This document shows positions 1 to 9,707 of a stretch of 64,000 nt of DNA, in pieces (within the stretch, counting starts at the first letter, position 1; each line of letters opens with the position of its first letter). The stretch is from Pelomonas sp. Root405 (GTDB lineage: Bacteria > Pseudomonadota > Gammaproteobacteria > Burkholderiales > Burkholderiaceae_C), in assembly GCF_001425165.1 (NCBI RefSeq), contig NZ_LMDU01000017.1:157154-221153 (forward strand), given 5' to 3'. A program made the translations under genes and the position numbers. A model generated the notes under the pieces. It saw only the letters and a program-made list of their open reading frames with translations, searched no databases and was not told the origin of the DNA.

Positions 1-332
1 AGCCAGCGCGGGCCGGGGCTGGCGCGCAGCAGCAACCAGGTGTCCAGGTCGATCAGCACGGCCAGCTGCACCTCGGCCTCGTCAGAGCGGCCGGGCTCGG
101 CCAGCCACCACGCCTGGCCATCCCAGCGCAGGCGGCGCGGCAGCACGGACGCTGCGCGCCAAGCCCAGACAGCGGCCAAAGGCGCGGCAAGCATTAGGGG
201 CCACGCGAGCGGTTGGTGACCGATCGCCGCGGCGGCAGGGCCGCCGCAGGCCAGCGTCGCGATCAAGGCAACGAGACCCTGAACAGCCGGCTGGGCTTGC
301 AGCTGCACGGCGACCGGCGGCGTGCGGCGCAT
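1..332 (-). CDS. Hypothetical membrane-associated protein, partial (runs off the left edge)
   Basis: An open frame starts with ATG at 332, 18 bases after the fabF stop, and is still open at base 1, so only about the first 110 residues are visible. They contain a hydrophobic stretch near residues 17-40 and a second one near residues 45-60, then a polar part rich in Trp. Two membrane segments close to the N-terminus are likely. I do not recognise a family. In related Burkholderiales a small uncharacterised membrane protein often follows fabF and precedes rpoE; that is from general knowledge of this region and the downstream neighbour is outside the window. Same strand and short gap suggest it is the last visible gene of the fab operon. 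Confidence 0.5.
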   Translation of the reverse strand, partial: MRRTPPVAVQLQAQPAVQGLVALIATLACGGPAAAAIGHQPLAWPLMLAAPLAAVWAWRAASVLPRRLRWDGQAWWLAEPGRSDEAEVQLAVLIDLDTWLLLRASPGPRW

Positions 333-350
333 CGCCGGGGCGCAGCGTCG

Positions 351-1595
351 TCAGACGCGCTTGAAGATCAGCGTGCCGTTGGTGCCGCCGAAACCGAAAT
401 TGTTCTTCGCCGCGACGTCGATCTTCATCGGCCGCGCCTCGTTGGCGCAGTAGTCCAGGTCGCACTCGGGATCCTGGTTGAAGATGTTGATCGTCGGCGG
501 GGCGACCTGGTCTCGGATGGCCAGGGCGGTGAACACCGACTCGATGCCGCCCGCGCCGCCGAGCAGGTGGCCGGTCATGGACTTGGTCGAGCTGATGACC
601 ATCTGCTTGGCGTGGTCGCCGAAGGCCAGCTTGATCGCATTGGTCTCGTTCACGTCGCCGAGCGGCGTGGACGTCCCATGGGCGTTCATGTAGTTGACCT
701 GGTCAGGATTCAGCCCCGAGTTGCGCAGCGCCGCGCGCATGGAGCGCTTGGGGCCGTCGACGTTCGGCGCGGTCATGTGGAAGGCATCCGCGCCCATGCC
801 GAAGCCTGCCAATTCACAGTAGATCTTGGCGCCACGTTTCTTGGCGTGTTCGTACTCTTCGAGCACCAGCACGCCGGCACCTTCGCCGAGCACGAAACCG
901 TCGCGGTCCTTGTCCCAGGGGCGGGACGCGGTCGCGGGGTCGTCGTTGCGGGTGGACAGCGCCCGGGCCGCGGCAAAACCGCCGATGCCCAGCGGCGACA
1001 CCGCGCCTTCGGCACCACCGGCGATCATCACGTCGGCATCGCCATACTCGATGAGGCGGCCGGCTTCACCGATCGCATGCAGGCCCGTTGTGCAGGCCGT
1101 CACGATCGCCAGGTTGGGGCCTTGGAAGCCGAACTGGATGGAGACGTGGCCTGAGATCATGTTGATGATCGAGGCCGGGATGAAGAAAGGCGAAATACGG
1201 CGCGGGCCGCGGTTCACCAGCTCGGTCTTGGTGTCCTCGATCAGCGGCAGGCCACCGATACCGGACCCGACCAGCACGCCGATGCGCTCGGCCTGTTCTT
1301 CCGTCAGTTGGTCACCGGTCGGAAGACCGGCGTCGCGCACCGCCTGCATGGATGCCGCCAGGCCGTAATGGATGAAGTTATCCATGTGCCGGGCTTCCTT
1401 GGCGGGGATGTAATCCTCGATCTTGAAGCCCTTGACCTCGCCCGCGAAGTGGCACGCCATGTTGCTGGCATCGAAGCGGGTGACGGTGGCAATGCCGGAA
1501 CGCCCGGCGAGGATGTTGGCCCAGCCCTCGGCAACGGTATTGCCGACGGGACTGATCAGGCCAAGACCGGTGACGACGACGCGGCGACGGCTCAT
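351..1595 (-). CDS. fabF: 3-oxoacyl-[acyl-carrier-protein] synthase II (FabF/KAS II)
   Basis: Condensing enzyme that extends acyl-ACP with malonyl-ACP in cytosolic type II fatty acid synthesis. At 414 residues it has the usual length. The Cys-His-His triad is visible: Cys168 in VTACTTG, His306 in [11 protein letters not shown] and His343 in [15 protein letters not shown]. The glycine-rich C-terminus ([10 protein letters not shown]) is typical of KAS II. It follows acpP by 34 bases, and that gap holds a small terminator-like hairpin, so fabF may be expressed below acpP. The FabF assignment rather than FabB rests on length, the triad context and the acpP neighbour. Confidence 0.97.
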   Translation of the reverse strand: MSRRRVVVTGLGLISPVGNTVAEGWANILAGRSGIATVTRFDASNMACHFAGEVKGFKIEDYIPAKEARHMDNFIHYGLAASMQAVRDAGLPTGDQLTEEQAERIGVLVGSGIGGLPLIEDTKTELVNRGPRRISPFFIPASIINMISGHVSIQFGFQGPNLAIVTACTTGLHAIGEAGRLIEYGDADVMIAGGAEGAVSPLGIGGFAAARALSTRNDDPATASRPWDKDRDGFVLGEGAGVLVLEEYEHAKKRGAKIYCELAGFGMGADAFHMTAPNVDGPKRSMRAALRNSGLNPDQVNYMNAHGTSTPLGDVNETNAIKLAFGDHAKQMVISSTKSMTGHLLGGAGGIESVFTALAIRDQVAPPTINIFNQDPECDLDYCANEARPMKIDVAAKNNFGFGGTNGTLIFKRV

Positions 1596-1618
1596 GCGGT
1601 ACGGATCAGAGTTGCGAG

Positions 1619-1914
<296 letters not shown>

Positions 1915-1958
1915 AGGGCTCTAGATGGGCGTCCCTAAATCAGGACTCCCGGGCCAAA

Positions 1959-2702
1959 TCAGCCCATGTACATGCCGCCATTGACATGCAGCTCAGACCC
2001 GGTGATGTAAGCACCGCCCGGTGACGCCAGGAAGACGACCGCTGCGGCGATCTCCTCGGGCGCACCCAAGCGGCCCAGGGGGATCTGCGACAGCAGCGCG
2101 GCCTTCTGCGCCTCGGGCAGCACTTCGGTCATGTCGGTGGCGATGAAGCCCGGCGCGATGCAATTGACCGTGATGTTGCGGCTGCCCAGTTCACGGGCCA
2201 GCGAACGCGTCAGGCCTGCGACGCCGGCCTTGGCCGCCGCGTAGTTGGCCTGGCCCGCATTGCCGGAGGCGCCGACGACCGAAGTGATGTTGATGATGCG
2301 GCCCGAACGCTGCTTCATCATCGGCTTGGTGGCCGCGCGGGCGAGGCGAAAGACCGCTTTCAGATTTGTATCGACGACGGCATCCCAGTCGTCGTCCTTC
2401 ATCCGCATGGACAGGCCGTCGCGGGTGATGCCGGCGTTGTTGACCAAGACATGCAGGCCGCCTTCCTTGGCGACGATCTCGTCCACGGCAGCCTGGCTGG
2501 CCGCCGCGTCGGTCACGTTCAGCACGATGCCGCGGCCGCCTTGCGCAGCCAGCGCCTCGGTGATGCCGGCGGCGCCGGACTCAGACGTGGCCGTGCCGAC
2601 GACACGCCAGCCTTCTTTGGCCAAAGCCAGCGCAATCGCGCGACCGATCCCGCGGCTGGCGCCGGTCACGAGGGCGACGCCCTTGCTCAGCGGTTCATTC
2701 AT
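1959..2702 (-). CDS. fabG: 3-oxoacyl-[acyl-carrier-protein] reductase (FabG)
   Basis: NADPH-dependent reductase of 3-ketoacyl-ACP, first reductive step of the elongation cycle, a short-chain dehydrogenase of 247 residues. The cofactor motif TGASRGIG is at 13-20, NNAG at 88-91, and the catalytic Ser141, Tyr154 and Lys158 are in place (YAAAK). The C-terminal half ends with the usual GGMYMG. Its ATG overlaps the fabD stop by one base (TGATG), implying translational coupling. Confidence 0.97.
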   Translation of the reverse strand: MNEPLSKGVALVTGASRGIGRAIALALAKEGWRVVGTATSESGAAGITEALAAQGGRGIVLNVTDAAASQAAVDEIVAKEGGLHVLVNNAGITRDGLSMRMKDDDWDAVVDTNLKAVFRLARAATKPMMKQRSGRIINITSVVGASGNAGQANYAAAKAGVAGLTRSLARELGSRNITVNCIAPGFIATDMTEVLPEAQKAALLSQIPLGRLGAPEEIAAAVVFLASPGGAYITGSELHVNGGMYMG

Positions 2703-3649
2703 CAGCCACCCCCGAGGAGATTACGGGCCTCGGCGAGCGAGGCGGGATCGAAGACACAGGCGGCCTGCAGTTCGGCGTCGATGCGCTTGGCCATGCCGGT
2801 CAGCACCTTGCCGGGGCCGGCCTCGATGATGTGGCCCACGCCCTGCCTCTTGAGCGCCTGCACGACCTCTACCCAGCGCACAGGGCCGAAGGCTTGGCGG
2901 TACAGCGCGTCGCGCAGCGCATCGTCGCCGCCGGTGATCGCGACGTCGATGTTGTTGATGACCGGAAAGACCGCAGGCCGGAACTGCACCGTGGCCAGCC
3001 TCTCCTTGAGCCGCTCGGCCGCCGGCTTCATCAGGCTGGAATGGAAGGGGGCGGACACGGACAGTGGCAGTGCGCGCTTGGCGCCAGCGGCCTTCAGGAT
3101 TTCGGCGGCCTTGTCTGCTGCAATCTTGCTGCCGGCGATCACCGTCTGTTTGGGGTCGTTGAAGTTGACCGCTTCAACGGCCTCGCCTGTCTCGTCCGCC
3201 GCCTGGGCACAACCCGCGCGCACCGCGTCGCCGTCGAGGCCCAGGATGGCGTACATGGCACCTGCGCCGACTGGCACGGCTTCCTGCATCGCCTGAGCGC
3301 GAAAGCGCACCAGGGGCAGCGCGTCGGCCAGGCTCAACGCACCGGCGGCAACCAGGGCCGTGTACTCACCCAGCGAATGGCCAGCCGCGGCGACGGGCAC
3401 CGCGCCGGTCTCGGCGACAAAAGCGCGCCAGCAGGCGATGCCGGCCGTCAGCATGACCGGCTGGGTGTTGGTCGTCAGGTCGAGCTGCTCCTTGGGGCCG
3501 GCGTGAATCAGCGCGGCCACGTCCTCACCGAGGGCGTCGGACGCCTCTTCGAGGGTGCGGCGGACTTCCAGATGGTCGCCCCAGGCGTCGAGCATGCCGA
3601 CGGCCTGCGAGCCTTGGCCGGGAAAGACAACGGCGAAAGGTGCAGTCAT
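2702..3649 (-). CDS. fabD: Malonyl-CoA:ACP transacylase (FabD)
   Basis: Transfers malonyl from CoA to ACP to supply the extender unit. The 315-residue protein has the oxyanion motif GQGSQ at 11-15, the nucleophile elbow GHSLG with Ser92, and the catalytic His203 in SAPFHSSLM. Length is normal. It lies between fabH (57 bases away) and fabG (one-base overlap) on the same strand. Confidence 0.97.
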   Translation of the reverse strand: MTAPFAVVFPGQGSQAVGMLDAWGDHLEVRRTLEEASDALGEDVAALIHAGPKEQLDLTTNTQPVMLTAGIACWRAFVAETGAVPVAAAGHSLGEYTALVAAGALSLADALPLVRFRAQAMQEAVPVGAGAMYAILGLDGDAVRAGCAQAADETGEAVEAVNFNDPKQTVIAGSKIAADKAAEILKAAGAKRALPLSVSAPFHSSLMKPAAERLKERLATVQFRPAVFPVINNIDVAITGGDDALRDALYRQAFGPVRWVEVVQALKRQGVGHIIEAGPGKVLTGMAKRIDAELQAACVFDPASLAEARNLLGGG

Positions 3650-3706
3650 GAGATCAGTTCCAAATCAACAGCGGTCGGAGCTGCCGGTGCGGCAGCGCGT
3701 AGACGG

Positions 3707-4705
3707 CTAGTATTTCAGCAGGGCCGCGCCCCAGGTGAAGCCCCCGCCGACGCCCTCCAGCATGATGGTCTCGCCGCGCTGGATGCGCCCGCTGCGCACG
3801 GCGACGTCCAACGCCAGCGGCACGGAGGCGGCGGAGGTGTTGCCATGCTCGTCGACGGTGGCGATGAGCTTGTTCAAGTCCAGCTTCAGCTTCTTGGCCG
3901 TGCCTTGCATGATGCGGATGTTGGCCTGGTGCGGGATGAGCCAATCCAGGTCGGCCTCCGTCAGGCCGGCCTTGTCGAGCACGGAGCGGGCGACCTTCTC
4001 CAGCACGCCGACGGCTAGCTTGAAGACCGCCTGGCCGTCCATCTTCAGAAACGGGCTGCCCACAACCTGGCCGCCAGCGACCGTACCGGGCGTGCACAGC
4101 ACGTCGACATGCCGCGAATCCGCATGCAACTCGGTCGAGAGGATGCCCGGCTCGGCGCTCGCACCAAGCACGACGGCGCCGGCGCCGTCACCGAACAGCA
4201 CGCAGGTCGTGCGGTCCTTGAAGTCGAGGATGCGCGAGAACACCTCGGCACCCACGACGAGGGCCTTGTTGGCCGCACCGCTCTTGATCATCGAATCGGC
4301 CACGCTGAGGGCGTAGACGAAGCCCGAGCAGACGGCCTGCACGTCGAAGGCCGCGCAACCGTGCACGCCCAGCTTCTTCTGCAGCAGGCAGGCGGTGGAC
4401 GGGAAGACCATGTCCGGCGTGGACGTGGCGACGATGATGAGGTCGATCTCTTCAGCAATGATGCCGGCGGCTTCGAGCGCGGCTTGCGCCGCCGGGAAGG
4501 CCAGGTCACTGGCAGCCTGGTCGGGGGCCGCGAAGTGGCGCGCATGGATGCCGGTGCGCTCGACGATCCAATCGTCAGAGGTCTCGATGCCGTCGGCCGC
4601 AAGACGCGCGGCCAGGTCCTGGTTGGTCACGCGGTCGGCAGGCAAATAGCTGCCGGTGCCGAGGATGCGGGAATAGCGAGGGGTGTGGATTCCAGTAGGG
4701 CTCAT
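3707..4705 (-). CDS. fabH: 3-oxoacyl-[acyl-carrier-protein] synthase III (FabH)
   Basis: Starts each fatty acid by condensing acetyl-CoA with malonyl-ACP. It has 332 residues with the triad Cys126 (QAVCSGF), His259 (IPHQANIRI) and Asn289 (EHGNTSAAS). It overlaps the plsX stop by four bases (ATGA), so the two are translationally coupled, as in many proteobacteria. Nothing unusual in sequence. Confidence 0.97.
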   Translation of the reverse strand: MSPTGIHTPRYSRILGTGSYLPADRVTNQDLAARLAADGIETSDDWIVERTGIHARHFAAPDQAASDLAFPAAQAALEAAGIIAEEIDLIIVATSTPDMVFPSTACLLQKKLGVHGCAAFDVQAVCSGFVYALSVADSMIKSGAANKALVVGAEVFSRILDFKDRTTCVLFGDGAGAVVLGASAEPGILSTELHADSRHVDVLCTPGTVAGGQVVGSPFLKMDGQAVFKLAVGVLEKVARSVLDKAGLTEADLDWLIPHQANIRIMQGTAKKLKLDLNKLIATVDEHGNTSAASVPLALDVAVRSGRIQRGETIMLEGVGGGFTWGAALLKY

Positions 4706-5796
4706 GCGGCCTGCGCGACGGTGATCGCCGCGTTGTCTCCAGCATCGATCACCTTGGCTTGCAGCATGGCGACGATGCGGTCGTGGACCCGGTCAAGCAG
4801 CCGGTTGCGGGCGGCATCATAAGCGCGGGCCAGCGCCATCTCGAAGGCGAAGGCATCGGCCGAACCATGGCTCTTGAACACCAGCCCACGCAGACCCAGC
4901 AGCGCTGCCCCGTTGAAGCGGCGATGGTCGACGCGATGCTTGAAGGCCTTCAGCACGGGCATTGCGACCACGGCGGCCGCCTTGGTCAGCAGATTGCGGC
5001 TGAACTCCTCCTTGATGAAGGCGCCAATCATCGTGGCGAGGCCTTCGGAGGTTTTCAACATGACATTGCCGACAAAGCCGTCGCAGACGACGATGTCCGT
5101 GGTGCCCTTGTAGATGTCATTGCCCTCGACGTTGCCGAAGAAGTTCAGTTGGCCGGCCGCACCGGCCGCGCGCAGCAACTCGGCTGCCTGCTTGATCGTC
5201 TCGCTGCCTTTGATGGCCTCTTCGCCGATGTTCAACAGACCGACGCTGGGTTCTTCATTGCCCTCGACCGCAGACACCAGGGCACTGCCCATGACGGCGA
5301 ACTGCAGCAGATGGTCGGCGGTGCAGTCGACATTGGCACCCAGATCCAGCACGGTCGTGAAGCGCCCGCGCTGGTTGGGCATGACGGTGGCGATGGCCGG
5401 GCGGTCGATGCCGTCCAACGTCTTCAGCAGATAGCGGGCCACCGCCATCAGCGCCCCGGTATTGCCGGCCGACACGCAGGCGTGGGCGAGCGCTGGATTG
5501 CCGTCCCGGTCGGCCTTAAGCTGCTGGATGGCGACCCGCATCGACGAGTCGCGCTTGCGGCGCAAAGCCACCTCGACCGAATCCTCCATCGTGACGATTT
5601 CGCTGGCTGCGACGATGCGGCAGCGCGGCCAGGCCGCGGCAGCCTTGAGCTCGTCGGGCTTGCCGACGAGGAGAAGTTCAGCGCCGGGGTGCTTGTCGAG
5701 GAAGGCGCGGCAGGCCGGCAGCGTCACCGACGGGCCGTGGTCGCCGCCCATGCAGTCGACGGCCAACCGGATCGGTTCGGGCAGGGGCGAGGTCAT
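4702..5796 (-). CDS. plsX: Phosphate acyltransferase PlsX
   Basis: Makes acyl-phosphate from acyl-ACP, the donor for PlsY in phospholipid synthesis; a peripheral membrane enzyme. The N-terminal signature [11 protein letters not shown] is clear and the length of 364 residues is usual. I chose ATG at 5796 over a TTG eight codons upstream because the family begins just before the AVDCMGGD motif; no good Shine-Dalgarno is visible for either. It follows rpmF by 111 bases and overlaps fabH by four, linking ribosomal protein, phospholipid and fatty acid synthesis in one operon. Confidence 0.95.
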   Translation of the reverse strand: MTSPLPEPIRLAVDCMGGDHGPSVTLPACRAFLDKHPGAELLLVGKPDELKAAAAWPRCRIVAASEIVTMEDSVEVALRRKRDSSMRVAIQQLKADRDGNPALAHACVSAGNTGALMAVARYLLKTLDGIDRPAIATVMPNQRGRFTTVLDLGANVDCTADHLLQFAVMGSALVSAVEGNEEPSVGLLNIGEEAIKGSETIKQAAELLRAAGAAGQLNFFGNVEGNDIYKGTTDIVVCDGFVGNVMLKTSEGLATMIGAFIKEEFSRNLLTKAAAVVAMPVLKAFKHRVDHRRFNGAALLGLRGLVFKSHGSADAFAFEMALARAYDAARNRLLDRVHDRIVAMLQAKVIDAGDNAAITVAQAA

Positions 5797-5907
5797 ATCA
5801 GTGGTTTTTGTGAGCCACAAAGACCAAACCCGGCGCTGCGCGGTACGCAGGCCGGGTCGGTAGATTCTTCAGTCGGGCGGCGCCGCAGCAAGCGGCACCC
5901 GGCACCA

Positions 5908-6093
5908 TCAGGCCGCGTCGGCCTTGCTCTTCAGCACCTTGCGCCCACGGTAGAAACCGGTGGGGCTGATGTGGTGACGCAGGTGCACTTCGCCGGTCGT
6001 CGGCTCGATGCCGGTACCCGGGGTGACCAGCGCATTGTGCGAACGGTGCATACCGCGCTTTGAAGGCGACTTCTTGTTTTGCTGAACAGCCAT
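5908..6093 (-). CDS. rpmF: 50S ribosomal protein L32
   Basis: Sixty-one residue basic protein of the large ribosomal subunit. It begins with the typical [19 protein letters not shown] and ends in a lysine-rich tail. The ATG has the Shine-Dalgarno GGAG seven bases upstream. A longer open frame extends upstream but is not used, because L32 starts exactly at MAVQQ. The four-Cys zinc site found in some L32 proteins is absent. It lies between yceD and plsX, the conserved order in proteobacteria, and has its own good promoter in the 191-base gap after yceD. Confidence 0.97.
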   Translation of the reverse strand: MAVQQNKKSPSKRGMHRSHNALVTPGTGIEPTTGEVHLRHHISPTGFYRGRKVLKSKADAA

Positions 6094-6210
6094 GAAATTC
6101 TCCAGACTCTGCGGGATTTGGGGGCGGACCATGGGGACTTGGGCCCTTTGAAGGCACCACCCCGGGGAGCGAGAATAAAGCTCGAACTCCAGGCCGCAGA
6201 AAAGCCCGCG

Positions 6211-6239
6211 AGTGTAGCAGTGGATGACCAGATCGCCAA
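6211..6239 (-). promoter_or_regulatory. Putative sigma70 promoter for rpmF-plsX-fab
   Basis: On the minus strand TTGGCG (6234-6239) is followed after exactly 17 bases by TACACT (6211-6216). Each hexamer matches four of six consensus positions. The predicted start near 6204 would give a leader of about 110 nt before rpmF. It allows rpmF and the fab genes to be transcribed independently of yceD. Confidence 0.5.
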
Positions 6240-6284
6240 GCCTGACTTGATTTAGAGCCTGCATGGGCTGGCCTGGACATGGCT

Positions 6285-6836
6285 TCAGCCGTCCCGGCGC
6301 TTCAGCGCGGCCAGCTTGGCGAAGGGATTGGGGCGTTCCTCCACTTCGGGCTCCGGCTCGTCGTCCACATGGGTCAGCGGCTCAGGGCAGACGTCATGGC
6401 GCGGCACCAGAGGCAGCGCGAGCAGCAGTTCATCTTCGATCAACTCACGCGCATCCAGATGGCGCGGTAGGGCAAGTACATCGTCATCGCTGTCGACATC
6501 CAGCGCGGCCGCTTCGGCCTCCGTGTCGACGAAGCGAATCCAGCGGTCAACCGCGATGTCTTCGTGCACGGGCTTCAGGCAACGCTGGCAGGTCAGCGCG
6601 ACCTGAGCCCCCGCTGTCAGATGGAGCCAGGTCTGGGGCTTGCCGGCCTTGGGTTGCCGCATTTCGCCGTGAAGGCTCCACCGCAAAGCGGGCCAGCCGG
6701 CGGCAGGAGCTTCGGGGGCGGCCGAGTCGGCCAGGCGCTCAAGCACCGTGGCGGACCATTCGCCCGCCAGACTGGCGTCGTCTTGGGCCAGCGCGGCGAC
6801 ATCGAGCTTCTCGGGAACAAAGGCGCGCGATTTCAT
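6285..6836 (-). CDS. yceD: YceD family (DUF177) protein
   Basis: A 183-residue acidic protein of the DUF177/YceD family, which is almost always encoded next to rpmF and has a suggested role linked to 23S rRNA or ribosome maturation. The family marker is the CxxC motif in [10 protein letters not shown], followed by an acidic linker with [10 protein letters not shown] and a tail with [10 protein letters not shown]. The ATG at 6836 was chosen because the upstream extension of the frame runs antisense into maf. It is divergent from maf with only 32 bases between starts, the same arrangement as E. coli yceD/yceF. Confidence 0.9.
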   Translation of the reverse strand: MKSRAFVPEKLDVAALAQDDASLAGEWSATVLERLADSAAPEAPAAGWPALRWSLHGEMRQPKAGKPQTWLHLTAGAQVALTCQRCLKPVHEDIAVDRWIRFVDTEAEAAALDVDSDDDVLALPRHLDARELIEDELLLALPLVPRHDVCPEPLTHVDDEPEPEVEERPNPFAKLAALKRRDG

Positions 6837-6868
6837 ATCCAGGAGTTTAGGCGGGCGAGAATGCCGTG

Positions 6869-7444
6869 ATGCCTCAGTTGATCCTCGCCTCGACCTCACG
6901 CTACCGGCAGGAATTGCTGGCCCGGCTGCGCCTGCCTTTCGAGGCCGTCGCACCCGAAGTTGACGAAACCGCCCATCCCGGCGAGGTGCCGGCGGCACTG
7001 GCCGAACGGCTGGCGCTGGCCAAGGCACGCGCCGTCGCTGGAACACGGCCGGGCGCCATCGTCCTGGGCTCGGACCAGGTGGCCGATCTCGGCGGGGAGG
7101 CGATCGGCAAGCCCGGCAATCACGAGGCTGCGGTCGCACAGTTGCGGCGAATGAGCGGCCATGAGGTCATCTTCCAGACCGCCGTCGCCGTCGTTGCCCC
7201 CGGCCTTGCGGCCATTGAGAGGGCCGAGGTGCGTGTTCGATTCCGAGAGTTGAGCGAGGCGGCCATCGAGCACTACCTGCGCGCTGACCAACCCTATGAC
7301 TGCGCTGGCAGCGCCAAAGTCGAAAGCCTGGGCATCGCACTGCTGCAGGCGGTGGAGTCCGACGATCCGACGGCGCTGATCGGCCTGCCGCTGATCCGCA
7401 CCTGTGCGCTGTTGCGTCGGGCCGGCCTGGAGCCGCTGGCATGA
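6869..7444 (+). CDS. maf: Maf family nucleotide pyrophosphatase, YceF type (7-methyl-GTP pyrophosphatase)
   Basis: Hydrolyses non-canonical nucleoside triphosphates; the YceF branch prefers m7GTP. The protein has 191 residues with the N-terminal motif LILASTSRYRQELL, the catalytic region LGSDQV and the conserved GKPGN. The divergent position next to yceD-rpmF argues for the YceF branch rather than the dTTP/UTP-specific Maf. ATG at 6869 is preferred to GTG at 6866. The stop overlaps the next gene by four bases. Substrate preference is inferred from context. Confidence 0.88.
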   Translation: MPQLILASTSRYRQELLARLRLPFEAVAPEVDETAHPGEVPAALAERLALAKARAVAGTRPGAIVLGSDQVADLGGEAIGKPGNHEAAVAQLRRMSGHEVIFQTAVAVVAPGLAAIERAEVRVRFRELSEAAIEHYLRADQPYDCAGSAKVESLGIALLQAVESDDPTALIGLPLIRTCALLRRAGLEPLA

Positions 7445-8202
7445 AGAACGGGCGCTTGATCCTGATGCCCAACACGCTGGACTTCGGCGTGGATGATTCC
7501 CTGGATTTGCGCGAGGTGCTGCCTCAGCGTGTCATCGAGCAGGCCGCGCGGCTGACGCATTGGGCTGCAGAAAACGCGAAAACGACGCGGGCATTGCTCA
7601 AGCGTGTGGACGCCATCGCACCCTTGGCCCAGCCGCTGCAGTCGATGCAGATCGCGGAACTGCCGCGTCCGCCCAAAGGTGGCAAACAGGCGGCGGACGA
7701 TACAGCGGCCTGGCAGTCGCTGCTGGCCCCCGTACTCGCCGGGCACGACCTGGGACTGGTCTCGGAGGCCGGCCTGCCTGCGGTGGCCGACCCCGGTGCG
7801 CGCTTGGTCGCGCTGGCCCATGAAGCTGGCATCGAGGTGGTGGCGATGTCCGGGCCGAGCTCCCTGCTGCTCGCACTCGCCGCGAGTGGACTCAACGGAC
7901 AGAGCTTCGCCTTCGTCGGCTATCTGCCGGTCGACGCGACGCCGCGCGCCGCGCGCATCCGGGAACTGGAGGCGCTGTCGGCGAAGTTCCAGCAAACGCA
8001 ATTGCTGATCGAGACGCCCTACCGCAACGAGGCGATGCGCCAGGCACTGCTGGCGGCCTTGAAGCCCGGCACGCGTTTGTCAATCAGCGTCGGCTTGACG
8101 CTGCCCAACGGCTGGACGCAAACCGCCACGGTGGCGGATTGGCGAAGCAATCGCACTACCCTGCCCGACCGCATCCCGGCGGTGTTCTCGATCCTGGCTT
8201 AA
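7441..8202 (+). CDS. SAM-dependent methyltransferase of the tetrapyrrole-methylase fold (RsmI-like paralogue)
   Basis: A 253-residue protein related to RsmI, which methylates 16S rRNA C1402. It keeps two family motifs: LVSEAGLPAVADPGA in the middle and GPSSLLLALAASG after it, then FVGYLP. The N-terminal signature of true RsmI (a TPIGNL-like loop) is replaced by LMPNTLDFGVDD, and the protein is shorter than RsmI. It is therefore probably a paralogue with a different, unknown substrate. The start overlaps the maf stop (ATGA). Its last four bases overlap the convergent rhlE stop. Confidence 0.8.
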   Translation: MKNGRLILMPNTLDFGVDDSLDLREVLPQRVIEQAARLTHWAAENAKTTRALLKRVDAIAPLAQPLQSMQIAELPRPPKGGKQAADDTAAWQSLLAPVLAGHDLGLVSEAGLPAVADPGARLVALAHEAGIEVVAMSGPSSLLLALAASGLNGQSFAFVGYLPVDATPRAARIRELEALSAKFQQTQLLIETPYRNEAMRQALLAALKPGTRLSISVGLTLPNGWTQTATVADWRSNRTTLPDRIPAVFSILA

Positions 8203-9680
8203 GAATCGGACGGCGCCGCGGAACTGGGCTTGCCGCCGAACAGTGCGGCCACCTGCTTCTTCGGCTTGATGTAGCTGGACAGGCCCTTGCCGATGCCTCC
8301 CGCCGGTGAGGCGGCCTTGGTTTTCTCCCAGGTCGGCGGCTCCTCGCGCGAACTCGCTTCGTAGGGCTTGTCGAAGAAGGGGTCCTTGGCCGGCGCCGGC
8401 GGGCGATAGGCAGGTCGAGCAGGCCGCTGCGGCTCCGCGCGCTCCATCACCTCTTCACTGCGCGGACGCTCGAAACGAGGCGGGCGGCTGTCCTGCAGCT
8501 CGAAGGGGTCGAGGTCGATCTTGCGCTTGATCAGCTTCTCGATGTCAGCCACGAGGCGTGCATCAGACTTGGCGACCAGCGTGACAGCCAGGCCCGAAGC
8601 GCCTGCACGGCCGGTGCGGCCGATGCGGTGGACATAGTCCTCGGCGTTGAATGGCACGTCGAAATTGAAGACGGCTGGCAGGTCGGCGATGTCCAGGCCC
8701 CGTGCCGCCACGTCAGTGGCGACAAGCAGGTCCACCTCGCCGCGCTTGAAGGCGTCCAGCGACTTCAGGCGCTCGTCCTGGGATTTGTCGCCGTGCAGCG
8801 CCGCCGTGCGCAAGCCGTCGCGCTCGAAAGTGCGGGCCAGGCGAGCCGCGCCCAGCTTGGAGTTCACAAAGATGATGGCCTGCGTGATCGCACGCTCCTT
8901 GAGGATCTGCTTGACCACCGCCCGCTTGTCGTCGTCGGTCGCGGCGATGAAGCGCTGCTCGACATTCGCCGCGGTCTGGTTGGGCCGGGCCGTCTCGACA
9001 AGGATCGGATCCTGCAGATAGCTCTGCGCCAGGCGCTTGATCTCAGGAGAGAACGTCGCCGAGAACAGCAGCGTTTGGCGCGTCTTGGGCAGGTAGCTGA
9101 GGATGCGCTGCAGGTCGGGCAGGAAGCCAATGTCCAGCATGCGGTCGGCCTCGTCGAGGACGACGTACTCGACCTGGTTGAGCACGCAGTTCTTGGCCTC
9201 GATGTGGTCTAGCAGCCGGCCTGGTGTGGCGATCAGCACCTCGACACCGGCCTTGAGCGCAGCGGTTTGCGGCTTCATGTCGATGCCACCGAAGACGACC
9301 ACGGAACGCAGATTCGTGTGCTTGGCGTACTTCTTGACGTTCTCGGCGACCTGGTCCGCCAGTTCCCGCGTCGGCGCCAGCACAAGCGCACGCACCGGAT
9401 GGCGGGCGGGTGAAACGCTCGGGTTCTCGTGCTTGAGCATGCGCTGAAGCAGCGGAATGGAGAACGCCGCGGTCTTGCCTGTGCCGGTCTGCGCCGCTCC
9501 CATGACATCCCGGCCTTCAAGCACGATGGGAATCGCCTTGGCCTGGATGGGTGTCATCGTCAGGTAGCCGGAATCGGCGACCGCGCGGAGCAGCTTGGGG
9601 TCCAGCGGCAGGGTGTCGAAGCGGGCAGGCGCGGGCGCCTCGTCGGGTACCGCAACTGCGGACTCAGGGGTTTCTTGCAT
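8199..9680 (-). CDS. rhlE: ATP-dependent RNA helicase RhlE (DEAD-box)
   Basis: DEAD-box helicase of 493 residues for RNA remodelling. In order it shows the Q motif (MTPIQAKAIP), Walker A AQTGTGKTA, PTRELADQ, GG, TPGRLLD, DEADRMLD, SATF, then the second RecA lobe with ATDVAARGLDI and HRIGRTGR. A basic, Pro-rich C-terminal tail of about 110 residues follows, as in RhlE. It is monocistronic and convergent with the methyltransferase. Assignment to RhlE rather than another DEAD-box subfamily rests on motif context and the tail. Confidence 0.9.
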   Translation of the reverse strand: MQETPESAVAVPDEAPAPARFDTLPLDPKLLRAVADSGYLTMTPIQAKAIPIVLEGRDVMGAAQTGTGKTAAFSIPLLQRMLKHENPSVSPARHPVRALVLAPTRELADQVAENVKKYAKHTNLRSVVVFGGIDMKPQTAALKAGVEVLIATPGRLLDHIEAKNCVLNQVEYVVLDEADRMLDIGFLPDLQRILSYLPKTRQTLLFSATFSPEIKRLAQSYLQDPILVETARPNQTAANVEQRFIAATDDDKRAVVKQILKERAITQAIIFVNSKLGAARLARTFERDGLRTAALHGDKSQDERLKSLDAFKRGEVDLLVATDVAARGLDIADLPAVFNFDVPFNAEDYVHRIGRTGRAGASGLAVTLVAKSDARLVADIEKLIKRKIDLDPFELQDSRPPRFERPRSEEVMERAEPQRPARPAYRPPAPAKDPFFDKPYEASSREEPPTWEKTKAASPAGGIGKGLSSYIKPKKQVAALFGGKPSSAAPSDS

Positions 9681-9707
9681 CCGGCGATTATCCCGGATGA
9701 AGAAAAC

